64,000 bases of DNA from Atriophallophorus winterbourni (Eukaryota; Platyhelminthes; Trematoda; Plagiorchiida; Microphallidae), in NCBI GenBank assembly GCA_013407085.1, contig JACCGJ010020878.1:45623-109622 (forward strand), given 5' to 3'. The position numbers were made by a program, and so were the translations under genes. This document shows positions 49,601 through 61,849 of this stretch, one piece after another (position 1 is the stretch's first letter; every line of letters starts with the position of its first letter). The notes under the pieces were generated by a model. That model was not told where the DNA came from, did not search any database, and was given only the letters and a program-made list of their open reading frames with translations.

Positions 49601-51623
49601 CACAAATTTTATTGCGACAATAGCAACAATGATTATATATTCACTGCGTTCTAGTACAGATTTCTAATTGTTTGCGCACATCGTTTCGCGACGATACCAT
49701 CAAGATACTTATGACTTAAAAAAACAGTTCGATTTCATTATCTCAGCATTGCTGTGATTTAACAATGGATGAATTCTGGAACGCAGGCTCATAAAATCAA
49801 TTAAGAAAATTATGTTTCCTGCACTCTACATTACTGATATCGCTTCCTTTATAGTAATCTAATTCATTGTAAAGGTTACGGAAAACGAGTTCAAAGGAGC
49901 TTTTTGCACACTCGTGAGGATATTTTACTATTTTAAATTTAATAATGTTTTTTCAATACAAAACACCGCAGACTTCTTTTATAAGAATTTTGTATTGCGA
50001 TTCGGTACATTATAATCCACCACTATTCTCCATTCTAAGTGATGAATGGTCACGCAGCTGAGTGTAGCTGCAAGTGCGGATATAATATTTACTAAATGGT
50101 AAACAAAATGCATATAGAAGAAGAAGAAAAAATGACTTCAATCGTGTACACGAATTTTCAGCAATATACGAGAAATCTGCCACATTAAACAATTTGTGAA
50201 GGTTTTCTTGATCCCGGAAAACATTTAAATGACAACTGTGCATCCAGAATCTCCATAAAATTGCAGAAGGTTCAGTTCAATTATTGATCTTGTTGCAGTC
50301 GAAATGTTTTTTGACACTTCGACAATTTCGCAGAGTTTATGTTGATGGATGTTTCTTCGAAAAAGATAAAAATATCGCAGCATAGCTTTCAATCTTGGGC
50401 ATTTATTTTTCCATGAAATGTTTTACTACAATATGAACTGTTGTGCTTATATTATAGGTCCTTGATTTTCTTTTCTCTTGATTCATTTACTCTTCTGATA
50501 AGCAAACACATAGCAGCCTTACGTTGCATGTATTTTGCCACACACATGTTTAACGCAGGCATTGATATCAAGAAACCTAGAAGGCATATTTGTTGCATGT
50601 GGTTCGAAGTGGTTTTTAAATAGTCGTTGGCCTTTGAATTTTCTTTCTCTCTCTTGTTTCTATGGTTGTCGCTAAGATTTTTTGTAGAGTGACGCTTTAT
50701 TTCGTAGCTCTAAACTAAGATGGAATTATTCGTGATTTAATCTGTGCTTCATCCTAGCCCAATAACATTCGAAATAGCTCGCGTCTAATACGTAAACGTC
50801 GCTTTCGAAAATCTTATACAAAATTGCGCATTGAGTACTTCAACAAAATTCTTTGTACATCTTATCTAACATTATGTGGTAAAGCGGTGAATAGTGTTAA
50901 TTTATTGGGTCTGAGCATGCTTGTTCAATTCGAATAACTATGGAGGCTTTAAAATTTAAAAGATGACGAATAGTCATCCTTCTCCGAATTAGGATACATT
51001 TTGTTTGTGCTTTAATATTTGGTATCATCCTAACAGACCTTAATGATTATGGGACGATTATCTTGTCCCCTTAATAAAATGAAATAATAAAAGTGTGAGA
51101 AAGTTATTGAACAAAACGTCAGCATAATTATTTAAAGTGTTTTTGTGTGTGGAGCAAAATGACATGAGTTTAAATATTTAAGAAATTTTGCTGCGTAAAG
51201 AAATGAAATTTGTTCAAAGCTGATCAAATTAACACGATTGACATTTCGTTTTCAGCTTGGAAATATCTTCATACATACGATCAACGTCACCATCGAAAGA
51301 TGCATCATAACAAATGACACAAAACAAAATCCGAGTCGATTTCTGCGAATTGAACTGGATGATCCTTTGTCCAAACTCTCATTGATAACAAAACTGTTGG
51401 TTACAATGAATGAATACACCATCGGATATTCTTTCACTTGGAACGAAATATCACATTTTCCGAATTATGGTAATTATTCAAAGAAACCTGTGCAAATAAA
51501 GGCATAAGAAAACAATTGGCCAGAAAAAACGTTAAGATTTGCATCCATTTCCATCACACTATTCAATATTCATTGTAGAAAAAGCAATTATCTTTGTAAT
51601 ACCAATAGAACAAAAGGTAAAAA

Positions 51624-51627
<4 letters not shown>

Positions 51628-51691
<64 letters not shown>
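51628..51691. repeat. Compound TA/TG microsatellite
   Basis: About 32 bp of TA followed by about 30 bp of TG, after exon 10 of copy B and absent from copy A. Confidence 0.95.
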
Positions 51692-51692
<1 letters not shown>

Positions 51693-51769
51693 ACGTATAC
51701 ATAAAATCAAAATGAATGGGACGTTGATAGTTTATTAATAGTTGGGTTAGAATTCGGATTAGCTCTCGT

Positions 51770-54470
51770 ATAATCATCAAGTTTCGATTAATATATAGAT
51801 AATCTGTTTATGTTTAACAAATCGGAAGGTAGGGGATTCCAAACCAAGCACCCACGCACCGAAAAATCCTACGCTGTTTTGTCTGGAATTTAGTATTCCC
51901 AACTTGCAATTATGGCCACGGCAGTAACCTGAAGCTCGAAGATGAAATACTAAGTCCTGAGAGTGGTAAACTGTAGTAATTATTTTGTATTCGAGGGGGA
52001 AATCTCCTCGCATTCTCCGTTTTGTAAGTGTCCTCAGCTCCAGTCGTCTCAGTCGGCCGGCGAAAGTTACTTGACAAACTTAGTAGTTCTCCGGTATATG
52101 TTATCTTGAAGTAAGATGTCTTTTTGTATCCATGTTGTCCAGGCCTGTAAGGCATAGTCTAGAAACGGGTGTATATATGTTTTCATCATGAGAGGAAGAT
52201 CCACCCTGGGGAAAAAGGTCAACATATCTGCCGTTACATGCCGAGCAGCCGAGACAAGCTTTTGTAAATAGCTTCGCATTGGAGACAATGTTTCAAACTA
52301 CCGCAAATTCAGACACCCATGTGCTTTTCTTCTTTGGTTTACACCAGGTTTATGGCGCCGAGTATGTATTTAGAGTAAAAGCCAATGTCACGACCAATTA
52401 GAATGATGTTCGACTTTTGCATTTTCAACGACAGTTTATTTTTGGTTGACACTTTGGACAAAGCATTCAAATCGTTTACTTTATATCGTCAGCGAACAAT
52501 ACCATCTTACTTTTATTTAGAATTGCTTTATCATTCATGGAGACTATTGCCAGTATTGGTCTAAGCTCTGAGCCTTGTGTAGCACCGCCAGTGAAATCGA
52601 ATTTTATTCGATAATGGGCCGTCCACATAAACTCTGATGTGTTTGTTGCTGAGGTAATCACTTATTAAATCATATATTCTTGCACAAATACCGTGGTTCT
52701 CAGCTTGTTCATTAGTAAATTATGATCAACGCAGTCGAAAGCCTTAGAAATATCCAAGTAGAACACATGAATAAAGCCCGCACAACTACAGCCCTCGTCA
52801 AATTTGTCCCAGTTTCCATTATTTTGGTACCACACCAGCTTGGATAAATTATTGAACATTCAGGATAGAGGTTCAAATAAATGTGCATTACAGGTTCTGA
52901 GCAGCTATGTAGGTATCTCATATGGTCCAGGAGATTTCTTTACGTTTAATTTTCGTTTGTGCTGTGCTACCACCAGCGAAGTAATCAATACCTCACTCAA
53001 GGGCGTTCGGTCTAGACGAATGATTGTTTCTTGATCAGTCTCCGTTGATTTTGGAGCAAAAACTCCGATCTAATTGTCTGCTAACAGGTCAGCGGTCTGA
53101 TTAATGGGTTCCGTGAAGCCAGATGAAGATTGTAGTGCAAACTTTCCTGGTTCAATTTTCGTTCTATCGATTTCGTGTCTATATAAGACTTCGGAATCGG
53201 CTGCATCTGAAAAATCAATTGCGATTGGGAAGCTTGTTTATCTTCTCCAATTAAGCTTATAACTCTGTTTCGTAGTCGTGTTAATTTTGCCCAGGAATCA
53301 GATGTGTTGCTAGCCTTGTGAAACTCACACGCCGTTGGCATTTGTTTCATCCCTTTTTAGTCGTGCTTCTCAGTAAAAATTTATAACGTTGAGAAGTTTT
53401 CTTTAAAACAAACATTGAATTTTCATCCAATATAAATTTCACTTGCAACACAAGAGAGCGCTAATGACTATCAAATTCGGTGTAATCCAGTTGTGAGAAA
53501 ATATTGCTTGGAAACTTGGCACAAAAAGCACGCTCGTTCACCTTCTGATGCATTTCGTTCCGTCAGTGTTGCGCCTAGCGCTACACACGTAATTGAATTC
53601 TCGGACAACGTGATCGCTTCGTCTAAAAACTTAGTTATAAAGTAGTGCGTAATTCAAGACGTCTCGAAGTTCATATACAAGGGTTCCGGATGGATGATCA
53701 TCCCGGCTATAGAGCTCGGAAAAGTTATAATCCCCCATTGTCAATGTGAGTATTTTAACTCGTTATTACATGGCGCGAAGCATTGATCAGTTTATTGTTC
53801 AGGTCGAGAGTTGCTGTTGGAAAACGATAAATCACTCAAATAATGCATTGGTCTCCTGAAGTAAGATTCAGAGAGCACCAAAGTGTGTCATTTAAATCAA
53901 GGCTCTATAGATTGCTTGAAGTAGAGTGCTGTTCTCCAACATCACATACACGTTCGCGTCTGAATAGTATCATGCTGAGCAATCATAGTTTAATATCAGA
54001 AATTGAGGCATGGAACCACCTTTCTATTATTGCAAATATGTTTGAGCCGTGTAATTACAAATCTCGGACAATTTGATTAATTTGTTAAAAAGGCTGTTTG
54101 TGTTGTTATAGATGAACTTAATTGTACATTTCGAAATTGTTCATGCCGAATACCTCTGAATAGTATGTGCCTCTGATGATAGAACATGTGAGCTGCTTAC
54201 TGGTCGTCGACTACTTGAATCGACAATTAGGTTGCTCAGTTCGACTCGATTTGAGGCCGACCTACGTCGTATTTTCATGCATTGATTTCTTCCATTTGGA
54301 TAGAATCCCTGTTATCCGCTGTCTTTAGACTGATGAGTATTTGACGTATGACACTGGGTATTTGTGGGCTTAGTCTAGCATTAATTATTTTCCGGTACAC
54401 CAAGTAGAACTATTCTGCTTGATACCCTTTTTCCTGGCGTTATAATTACCATTTAGTTTCTACGACGAAG
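51770..54470 (-). mobile_element. CR1-type non-LTR retrotransposon in copy B
   Basis: Minus strand: RT core at 52476-52661 (ending KMVLFADDIK), palm start at 52665-52859 (DISKAFDCVDHNLL), connector at 53081-53350, and an endonuclease remnant toward 53700 (a TMGDYNFSELYS-like block). Alignment to copy A breaks at about 51510 and resumes at about 54480, opposite A's 19135. The A sequence with exon 11 (18677-18715) is therefore missing here. Confidence 0.85.
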
Positions 54471-55289
54471 TAAGTGTGGTACGATTTTAAAGCCTAAAAT
54501 GTAGTAATCTCAACTGGCGATAGCGAATATAAGCTGATTTGTTTTTTTGGTGTTACGGTGCGATACTCTACCTCCCAAGTGATGGAGTGATTTAAATATA
54601 AACGATATTCACCAAACGTAATTACTCAACTTTATGAATTAATTTCAATCCTTCGAGTGGAAAAGAGTAGGACATGATGCAATGGCTCAATAATCGTCGT
54701 CACCTGAATAAATGTTTCTGGCAAACACATCGTTTAATCAAGAGTAAAGTATGATGGATGTGTGTATTATTTGAACTTCGCATTGCTAGATAAAATCTAA
54801 AATTGAAAATAAAGAACATATTTTCAATGAACGTTTACTACCAAATAAATAATTGACATTTTACCGTTCGATCATATCGGGCCCTGCTCAGCGGTGTTGA
54901 TTATGGATACATCATTCAAGATGAGAGAGAATCGAATCGGTTTGGAGAATGAACAATGCCAGCCGGTAAGCTGTTATATCGCTGTGTCCGCATTATATTC
55001 CAATATATTTCTAATGCAAAATACAATATCCATCAATCACACAAAATATATTCGAAGCGAAAGGAATTTTTGTTTGGGCAAGCAACTGAAATCACATCAA
55101 CACTTTATACATTTTCCGTCTAGCATATACTACTTACAAAATTTATAGTTTTTTTAAGTTGAAACGTGTAACCTTTTTATTAAGCAAAACGTATGTGAGC
55201 CTCACATTGCACAAAACAATGTGAGAGTTAATTAATCATACCACAATCTGTTTTCACAGAACTTACGATTGCACGAACAAAGTGCTCTT

Positions 55290-55390
55290 TTAAGCCACTG
55301 TAGTAAAAAGTTGGTACGGCTGACCTATGCAACTACTTGTACCCAAACACACGTAGATGGTGACAAACCCATGAACATGTATTAAATTAT
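55290..55390 (-). repeat. Hammerhead-repeat remnant, copy B intron 12
   Basis: Contains AAGCCACTGTAG, TTGGTACGGCTGACC and ACACGTAGATGG, parts of the 237-bp unit. No ribozyme core. Confidence 0.55.
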
Positions 55391-56671
55391 GTATTTGAAT
55401 GCGCATCGTTCAAGTTTTGAGAATCAACAGGATTTCTGAAAGTTGTAATGACCAATCATTAAAAATCCGCATTTTAATCACAGTACATTAGGCATGTTGT
55501 TGCCTGAAATATTTTGGTTAATACTATCTATGTTGACAGATAATTTTAAGTATTTAGTCAGCAAACGTATAAAGATTTCCTCGTGTTTACCAAATAATTT
55601 TTATGTAAAACGGAGCAGCTACTTGCATATAACCTTAAATCTAGATTATTTCTGAAGTTACGAGAATTATATATTGTATTCTGTAAATCCGGAAACCGTA
55701 CATTACTCGGCGATAGGTGATGGAAGATGCACTTATTAGTGCATTCGGTGAACATCAGTTCGAAGTCAAAAATGTTGTGTTCCTTTAAACACGCTCATTC
55801 GAATATATCACTTAATTTGTTGACATTAAATTCGGCTCAAACGTCACTTGTTTATAATAAGACAAGACTGAGTTTAAATCTAGTAAATCGTTTTTTGATA
55901 AAGAGAATGTTCAGGCTTGTAGCTGTTTTTCTTGTGATAACTTTTCAATTCATCCTTAACTCCACATAACCGTAATTAAAAATGATGGTTTCTTACCGAT
56001 TCACATGTTATACGAAATCATCTATGACATTACGATATAAAGTTTTTTTAACACATAAATGTGACACAATACGAGATTTTTCATCATTTTTCACAATTAA
56101 AGATTGTCGTGGTGCTTGGAAAATTTTAAATCATAGCCACATGCAAAACAATGACAACTTCAGAACTAGAACTCACACGTTTCACCTTCCATGTCTACTG
56201 GTACACTCCGGCTACGCTGATGCATTTGCTGGTGACACAAAACTTCACAAATCTCGTGCGAAATGTGCGCTGGAACGTGCTGCCAAAAGTTTTTAATTAA
56301 CAAAATACATCCGCCATACAAACACTTGCAATCTATCAAGCTACAAAACTTTTCAATGCGCAACACTATTTCACTGAACATTTGCCCCGGGGTACACACA
56401 TTTTCTGTTGTTGTTTGAAAGCGTGACAACTCTTGACGGCATTTATCCTGCTTGTTACTCTTCACTACCCACAAAGCACACGTTGAAATTTTATTTGTGA
56501 TCAAGTATGAAATTTGATTTTCAAAACATATCGCTGATTGTTTGTTAACAAGGGTAGCGTAACCTGATGATCGACTTACTCATGTGTTAGCCATTTAAAA
56601 TTTATGCAATATATTTAAAACGAATCTCGTAACGCACTTAGGCACATAGTTTTCTATTGTGAAACGTTTTG

Positions 56672-56677
56672 AATAAA
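56672..56677 (+). terminator. Candidate poly(A) signal of the gene family
   Basis: AATAAA, the first after the copy B stop (372 bp downstream). The aligned copy A position reads ACTAAA and lies beyond the 3952-bp insertion. Copy A instead has AATAAA at 21346-21351, inside the insertion. Confidence 0.4.
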
Positions 56678-56944
56678 TACAGTGTTTCCAATCATGTTTT
56701 GAGATCACAAGACTTTGGTATATATTTACCTCAGTGGAAAGCCTTAATTCATGCTGTTGCATCGCGATTTGTGTTTTCACGACCATTATTAATTAATTTT
56801 CGCCTTGCTATGTTGAAAAAACGAGTCACGTCGAACGGCTGCGAAGGAAATATCATTTATCAAATATAATTGCATGATGATTCACCTCTGGTAATAATTC
56901 CCAGATTATATTGCCCTGCAAGTGAAATTTCAACATCTATAGAC

Positions 56945-57110
56945 AAATAATTTTGACTGCAGAATATTGGAAATTTAAATTACACATATAACCGCCAGAT
57001 TCTCTATCTACAAGACAGTCCAATGTAAGTTACCTTTCAAAGAATATTCAGAAGATTCTTGCTAGTAACGTTCACAATTCTACAGAACTGTATCCGATGG
57101 AAAGAACTTA
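56945..57110 (+). repeat. Dispersed repeat, copy 1
   Basis: Matches 60180-60330: TTTGACTGCAGAATATTGGAAAT versus TCGACTGCAGAATATTGGAAAT, and TTGCTAGTAACGTTCAC versus TTGCTAGTGACGTTCAC. No coding evidence. Confidence 0.7.
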
Positions 57111-57300
57111 AGAGGAGATCTGTTCGGTTGGGCAACCAAAACATATGTTGCTTTGCTCCTTCTGAACTAGTCGGGCAAACAAACCTACTAAAATTTGCCA
57201 GTCTGTAGAGCAGTTCATAAACGCTTAATTGCGATCGGTCAACGGTGGACGGTAACCCAGGTCGTTAAGGCGCGGGACTAAAATGGTGAACTCAGAACTA
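57095..57300 (+). repeat. tRNA-like (SINE-like) repeat, copy 1
   Basis: Shares GGTTGGGC-ACCA, GATCGGTCAAC and GGACGGT with copies at 59010 and 59410. It contains GGTCGTTAAGGCGCGGGACT, like the D-arm (A box) region of a class II tRNA. The B box is not clear here. The SINE interpretation is tentative. Confidence 0.4.
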
Positions 57301-57539
57301 ATAAAGGTTTATTGTAAAAAAGCAGTAATCCTAACAATAAACAAGATGACAAGGTATATAGAATGAAAATATTAAATAACTCAAAATTCAATAGGGACAG
57401 TCACATACCGCATGGTTCGTCATAACCTCAACAGATTATGAGCAATAAGTTCTGAGTGAAATGATTTCTTACCGAGAAAATATAACGACGAATTTCAAAT
57501 CGAGAATGTGGAATGATTAAAGTCTGTGAATGTGTTCGA

Positions 57540-58440
57540 GTTAATCTAAGGCCATAAGCTTTAGCAAGTGTTTAAGGGGATGGTTTTCAGTATGCAGGAT
57601 TTTGAATATCAACACGAGGTCACTACGTATCCATCGTTGGGTAAAATCGTGTCAATTCAGTTCATACATTCGCTATTTGTTTTGATATCTTTCCTCATCC
57701 GCGGTGCCCAGGCTTGTATAGAATATTACATAACAGGACGTATATGCATGTAAATTAACCAGGTATGTTTTCGGGCGTGAAAATCATAAATATTATTTTT
57801 AAAAGACTCAATATACGGCAAGATTTATTGTACACTATCAGGCAATGATCTTCAGGCTTAAAGTTAAAGGACAACCAGACACCGATATCGTTTCCTGCTG
57901 CGGTACAGACGAGATCTGCCGTGTCAAGCTGATACGTGTTTTGCAGCGATATTTCAAGCTCAGCATTTGAAATTTCGCAGAGCTGAATGGTAACTCATTT
58001 GACTGGGACCAACGAAATAAGTTTCACAAATCCCGCTGTATTGCCATACAGTCATTAATATATCTGATACGTTTCTATATTTTAATATGATCGGTAAATA
58101 GTATCGTTTCATGCAATATCCTGTACTTTATCATTCATATACACCAAGAACAGAAGAGGTACAAGCACCGACCCTTGCGGAACTCCACTCGTGACGTCTA
58201 TGTTTGTAGATAAGGTGCTGCCAACGTGAACTTGAACGTGTCTTTCAGTAAGATAGTCCCGTATCCAATTCAGCAACATTCCGGTTGTTCATTATGCTTC
58301 GAGCTTTTTAATTAAGATGTCATGGTTAACTCTATCGGAAGCTTTAAAGTATCGATGTAGCAAGCATGTACATCCTTAACTTCTTCTAGTGGTTTGATCC
58401 AATCCTCGAACGTTTTAAGAAGTTTAGATAAACAGCAACG
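57540..58440 (-). mobile_element. CR1-type RT 3' half
   Basis: In antisense near 58130-58200 the sequence gives the SGVPQGSVL and FLVYMND blocks of RT, and near 58330 the palm start. The 3' non-coding part extends toward 57540. Broken by stops. Confidence 0.7.
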
Positions 58441-59009
58441 ATTTATAGATCAGCAAAATTCAATATGATCTTTTAATGGTTTTCATCTGTTAATTATCCC
58501 CAACGATTTGTAAGCATTTTATGCTATTTTGCACAAATCTACTCGAAAAACAATCCTGTACAACTATGCTCATTTGTTATTTTAATTGACTTTACGCTCA
58601 AATTAACATGCACATATTTAATCACAATTATTTTGCCGATTGAGTGTTAACAAAACAAAATTATCAGATTAAATGAAAGAGAAAAAATATTGAAGAACAA
58701 CGATTGAGTCTGTTGAATGCCAACCGTTAGAAACAAAATAAAAAATCAATCTATGTATTTTCCTTTTAGAGAATAAAATGCCACTTGGATTTGTCTCTAG
58801 TACGACAGAACATGTGATCAAATTATGATTGACCAGTGTTGCATTAATAAATTAACTGACATTAAAGAACGCATTTTGCAGGCAGTATGACGCCTAAATA
58901 CGAGAAAAACTCCTGGATCGAAATAAATCACACCAACCAAATACTTCACAAAACAGTCGACCACATCATTCCGTATATGAACGTTCATTTATTACGTGAT
59001 TGAATTTCG
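58441..59009. other. Unassigned region
   Basis: A 42-codon open segment follows an acceptor-like TTTTGCAG at about 58880 (reading MTPKYEKNSWIEINHTNQ and ending at a stop near 59005). It has no recognised motif and no second copy, so it is not called. Confidence 0.3.
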
Positions 59010-59215
59010 GCCAGCCAAGGAGATCAGATAGGTTGGGCGACCACAGCAGATGTTGCTGCCTCATTCGCAACTAGCATACTGCTACTGTAATGTGCCAATC
59101 TAAAGAACATTTCATGAAGGCCTAATCCTGATCGCTCAACCGGGGGACGGTCGCTCAGGCCGTAAGTAGTGAGACTACAATGCTGATCGTTCTGTGTTCG
59201 AATTCAACACGCGAC
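59010..59215 (+). repeat. tRNA-like (SINE-like) repeat, copy 2
   Basis: Second copy of the repeat at 57095. Its 3' end (59147-59213) has GGTCGCTCAGGCCGTAAG and then GTGTTCGAATTCAACAC, resembling the A and B boxes of a tRNA. A truncated third copy is at about 59410-59510. Confidence 0.4.
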
Positions 59216-59510
59216 AGTATATGCAATGCTGATGAGCTCAAATAATAGTGAAACTCGAGTCCAGTTGTTGCAATGTGGACCGTTGTGATAAACTTTGTAA
59301 ATATTTTGAAGGACGTTATACTGATTAGTAGTTGCAAAACATACGAAACAAACTCTCTAAACAAACTGGAACAACAATGTCCATCAATATTAATCGGTGT
59401 TGCCTTACATTGTATCTGATGGAAAGGCCAGACAAGGAGATCAGATCGGTTGTGCGACCACAAAAGATGTTGCTGTCTCCTTCTTAACTGGAGGATTGCT
59501 CAGGCCATTA

Positions 59511-60169
59511 GGAATTTCAGACGAAATTGTCAGTTATAGTATATTTTTCCCAGGAAAAGCAATACACATAAGGCATAAATACACTGAACTGTGGATTACT
59601 CCAACCATGGAAATATCTTTATGAGTCAACTTCGAGTAAATCATCTAGAAATGGAATGTTGTTAATTATTTCGAATTTGAATTTAACTGAGTTCTGACAA
59701 CACATGCGACGGCATCGTTTTGTTTTGAATTATCAGCTTAGCTGTACGTTCGATATCTTTTGTGTCTTGGAGAGCAATATTTCATCAAACTATTATTAAC
59801 GATGTGCTGGAAAAGCTGAAAATCGACGTTCCCAAATTGCAAGGGAAAAGCATAGTAGCCATCTGTTTGTTGCATGAAAGACCACGTATTTTTGGAACGT
59901 AATCACACAACTAGTCCTCTTAATGTGCCAAATATAAAATATTGTTGAATATATTGGGTGTTTCGAAGAAGTGTAATGTGGCCTGCGCATTCCCACGAGA
60001 ATATTGGTTAGGCAAAATATAAAGTTGTTTCACCCATTAATAAATTCCGACATGGTTTAGTTTGCGGTTGTTATGAAACTTTTCACTTGAACAAATTGTG
60101 CTTTACAGTTTGACAACCTAGTAAATGGATTGGCACATATAATTGGTTAGGACGGCTGAAAATGATATA
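59511..60169. other. Unassigned region
   Basis: No gene recognised. Short ORFs (59397-59624 +, 59796-59996 -) are without motifs. Confidence 0.4.
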
Positions 60170-60330
60170 TCATTTGACAAAATTCGACTGCAGAATATTG
60201 GAAATCTAAACGGCACATTTAACCTCCAAATTCTCATTTATAAGTCAGTTCAATATAAGGCATTTTTTGAGAATATTAAGAAGATTGTTGCTAGTGACGT
60301 TCACCATTTTAGAGAACGTCTACATATATT
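60170..60330 (+). repeat. Dispersed repeat, copy 2
   Basis: Partner of 56945-57110. Same orientation. Confidence 0.7.
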
Positions 60331-60539
60331 TTACAATGCACACACACTTTGAGTTACGCAAATTGTTACATCTACTGGTTCCTGGATAATGGCCCATCAA
60401 CTCTAAACAAGATGTTTCTACTAACCAGCTAATTTGTATTCTGTCCAATCATCTGCAAGCGACCGCGAGAAGCTTCAATTGCTGTAGCATTATGCATTGC
60501 TTATCATGGTCAAACGGTAAGACATATAAAAGTAATAGG

Positions 60540-61110
60540 GTATCCATCGGCTACGGCTCGAGTCCAGTTATCAAGTGTTATAATAGGCAGCAGTGTCTTG
60601 TCCTAAATCCGTAATGTGCGATGGAAATAAGCTTGTTTTGTTCTAAATTTGTGATGCGTTCATCAGCTTCAATTCTCTTGAGAAATTTAGAAACTACTGG
60701 CAACACTCTGACTGGTTTGTTATTAGACACATCGCATCGGTTACCACCATTGTATATAATAGTGAATAATCCACATTCCCAGTCAGTAAACACCTTGCTA
60801 AAAATCAGTGACAGGTTAAAATGATCAGAGATTAGTGTGATTAGTACATTTGCGTATCGATTTAGGAGGAATGGTGTTATTTTGTCTGCATACGGCGATT
60901 TATTTATATAACACACGTAACCTCACCAAAACACTAGCGGGTTTAAAGGTGATTTCGGGTATGGTGTTAATCTTTGATTTGAATGTAGGCATTATATAAT
61001 ATAAGTGTTCGTTTGCGATTGCAACAACAGTGGATGTAGTTCCAATCGTAGTAACCGAGGTGAAAACGCGTTGCTTTACATAGGCCTTCTTTGTAACGAT
61101 CTGGAAGAGA
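60540..61110 (-). mobile_element. CR1-type RT N-terminal fragment
   Basis: Minus frame 60578-60916 contains KSPYADKITPFLLNRYANVL and RCDVSNNKPVRVLPVVSKFL, the start of CR1 RT. It is closely related to the element at 35200-36990. Confidence 0.75.
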
Positions 61111-61849
61111 TAAATAATGATTTGATAGGATTTACAGGATTTCGTTGTTGCCTATATTTCAGATCTATTACTGTGACGTTTCATGAACTAAACATACCAG
61201 CTGTATTATTTTCGCCTAGACCGCCCGTTTCCTAGTTTCTTATTTAAACCACGGGTTTAGCATGCATGTGATGGGAAAACATTTACAACAAAACAAATTA
61301 ATTTAAAAAAGTAATGTAGAAAAAAACGTCATGTCTCCAAAATTCTGTTTCGTATATTGGTCGAACGCTTAACAGAACGGGAAATGGAAATTAGGAATTT
61401 CAAAGCTACAGTACTGGTATGAAGCCTTTTACAAATCCTACCATTTTTCCGGTCGTGTCAAAGGGCAATTAACTTAGCTTTTATTTTCGCACCCCATCTG
61501 CCATGATGCAAACAAGAAGGCATGGAAATTTATTAAGTGGCGAATCACAAACGCAATGTCGCATCACCACCACTGGCCACTTGTGTGTTTTATGGGGAAA
61601 AGGTTTGCTAGGTGTAGATCCATCGCGTCCTCGGGTTCTGCCATGATCTTGTTCATGTAGGCTCTCCTTACCCAAGCGAGACTTGTGTATTTTGTCCTCA
61701 AACAATGACATTTTGCGCCATCTAAACGATTCTAATTCGAAACATTATTCCAGTTTATCCGGGGTTATCAATACAAATGGTCACATATACAAATACCAAT
61801 AAATACCCAACCGAACGTCTCCACCAAAACACATGATTGTCATGCCGAT
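61111..61849. other. Unassigned region
   Basis: No gene seen. The minus ORF 61481-61711 has no motif. Confidence 0.4.

Larger units (their letters stand above)
38869..56300 (+). pseudogene. Paralogue of the modular secreted gene, inactivated
   Basis: Exon counterparts: 1 at 38869 (ATG kept, donor lost), 2 at 40812-40909, 3 at 42078-42249, 4 at 42920-42967, 5 at 43261-43347 (TAA at 43263 and a 2-nt deletion), 6 at 47726-47909 (donor GT to GA), 7 at 47956-47961, 8 at 49174-49194, 9 at 49825-49913 (acceptor AG to AC, TAA at 49860), 10 at 51256-51469, 11 absent, 12 at 54892-54965, 13 at 56103-56300 (TAA at 56127). Exons 2, 3, 4, 10 and 12 are fully open with splice sites. Exons are much closer to copy A than introns are, so the gene was probably constrained for a time after duplication and died later. 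The 51238-51507 ORF is exon 10 with its flanks. Confidence 0.85.
38211..56835 (+). repeat. Segmental duplication, copy B
   Basis: Collinear with copy A (7380-25385), same orientation. It begins directly beside the Tigger element. Its specific changes are replacement of the sequence after exon 1 (about 38910-39600), the RTE insertion at 43432-46600, and a CR1 at about 51770-54470. It lacks the intron 4 insert and both pieces of the 21-25 kb family present in A. Confidence 0.92.
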
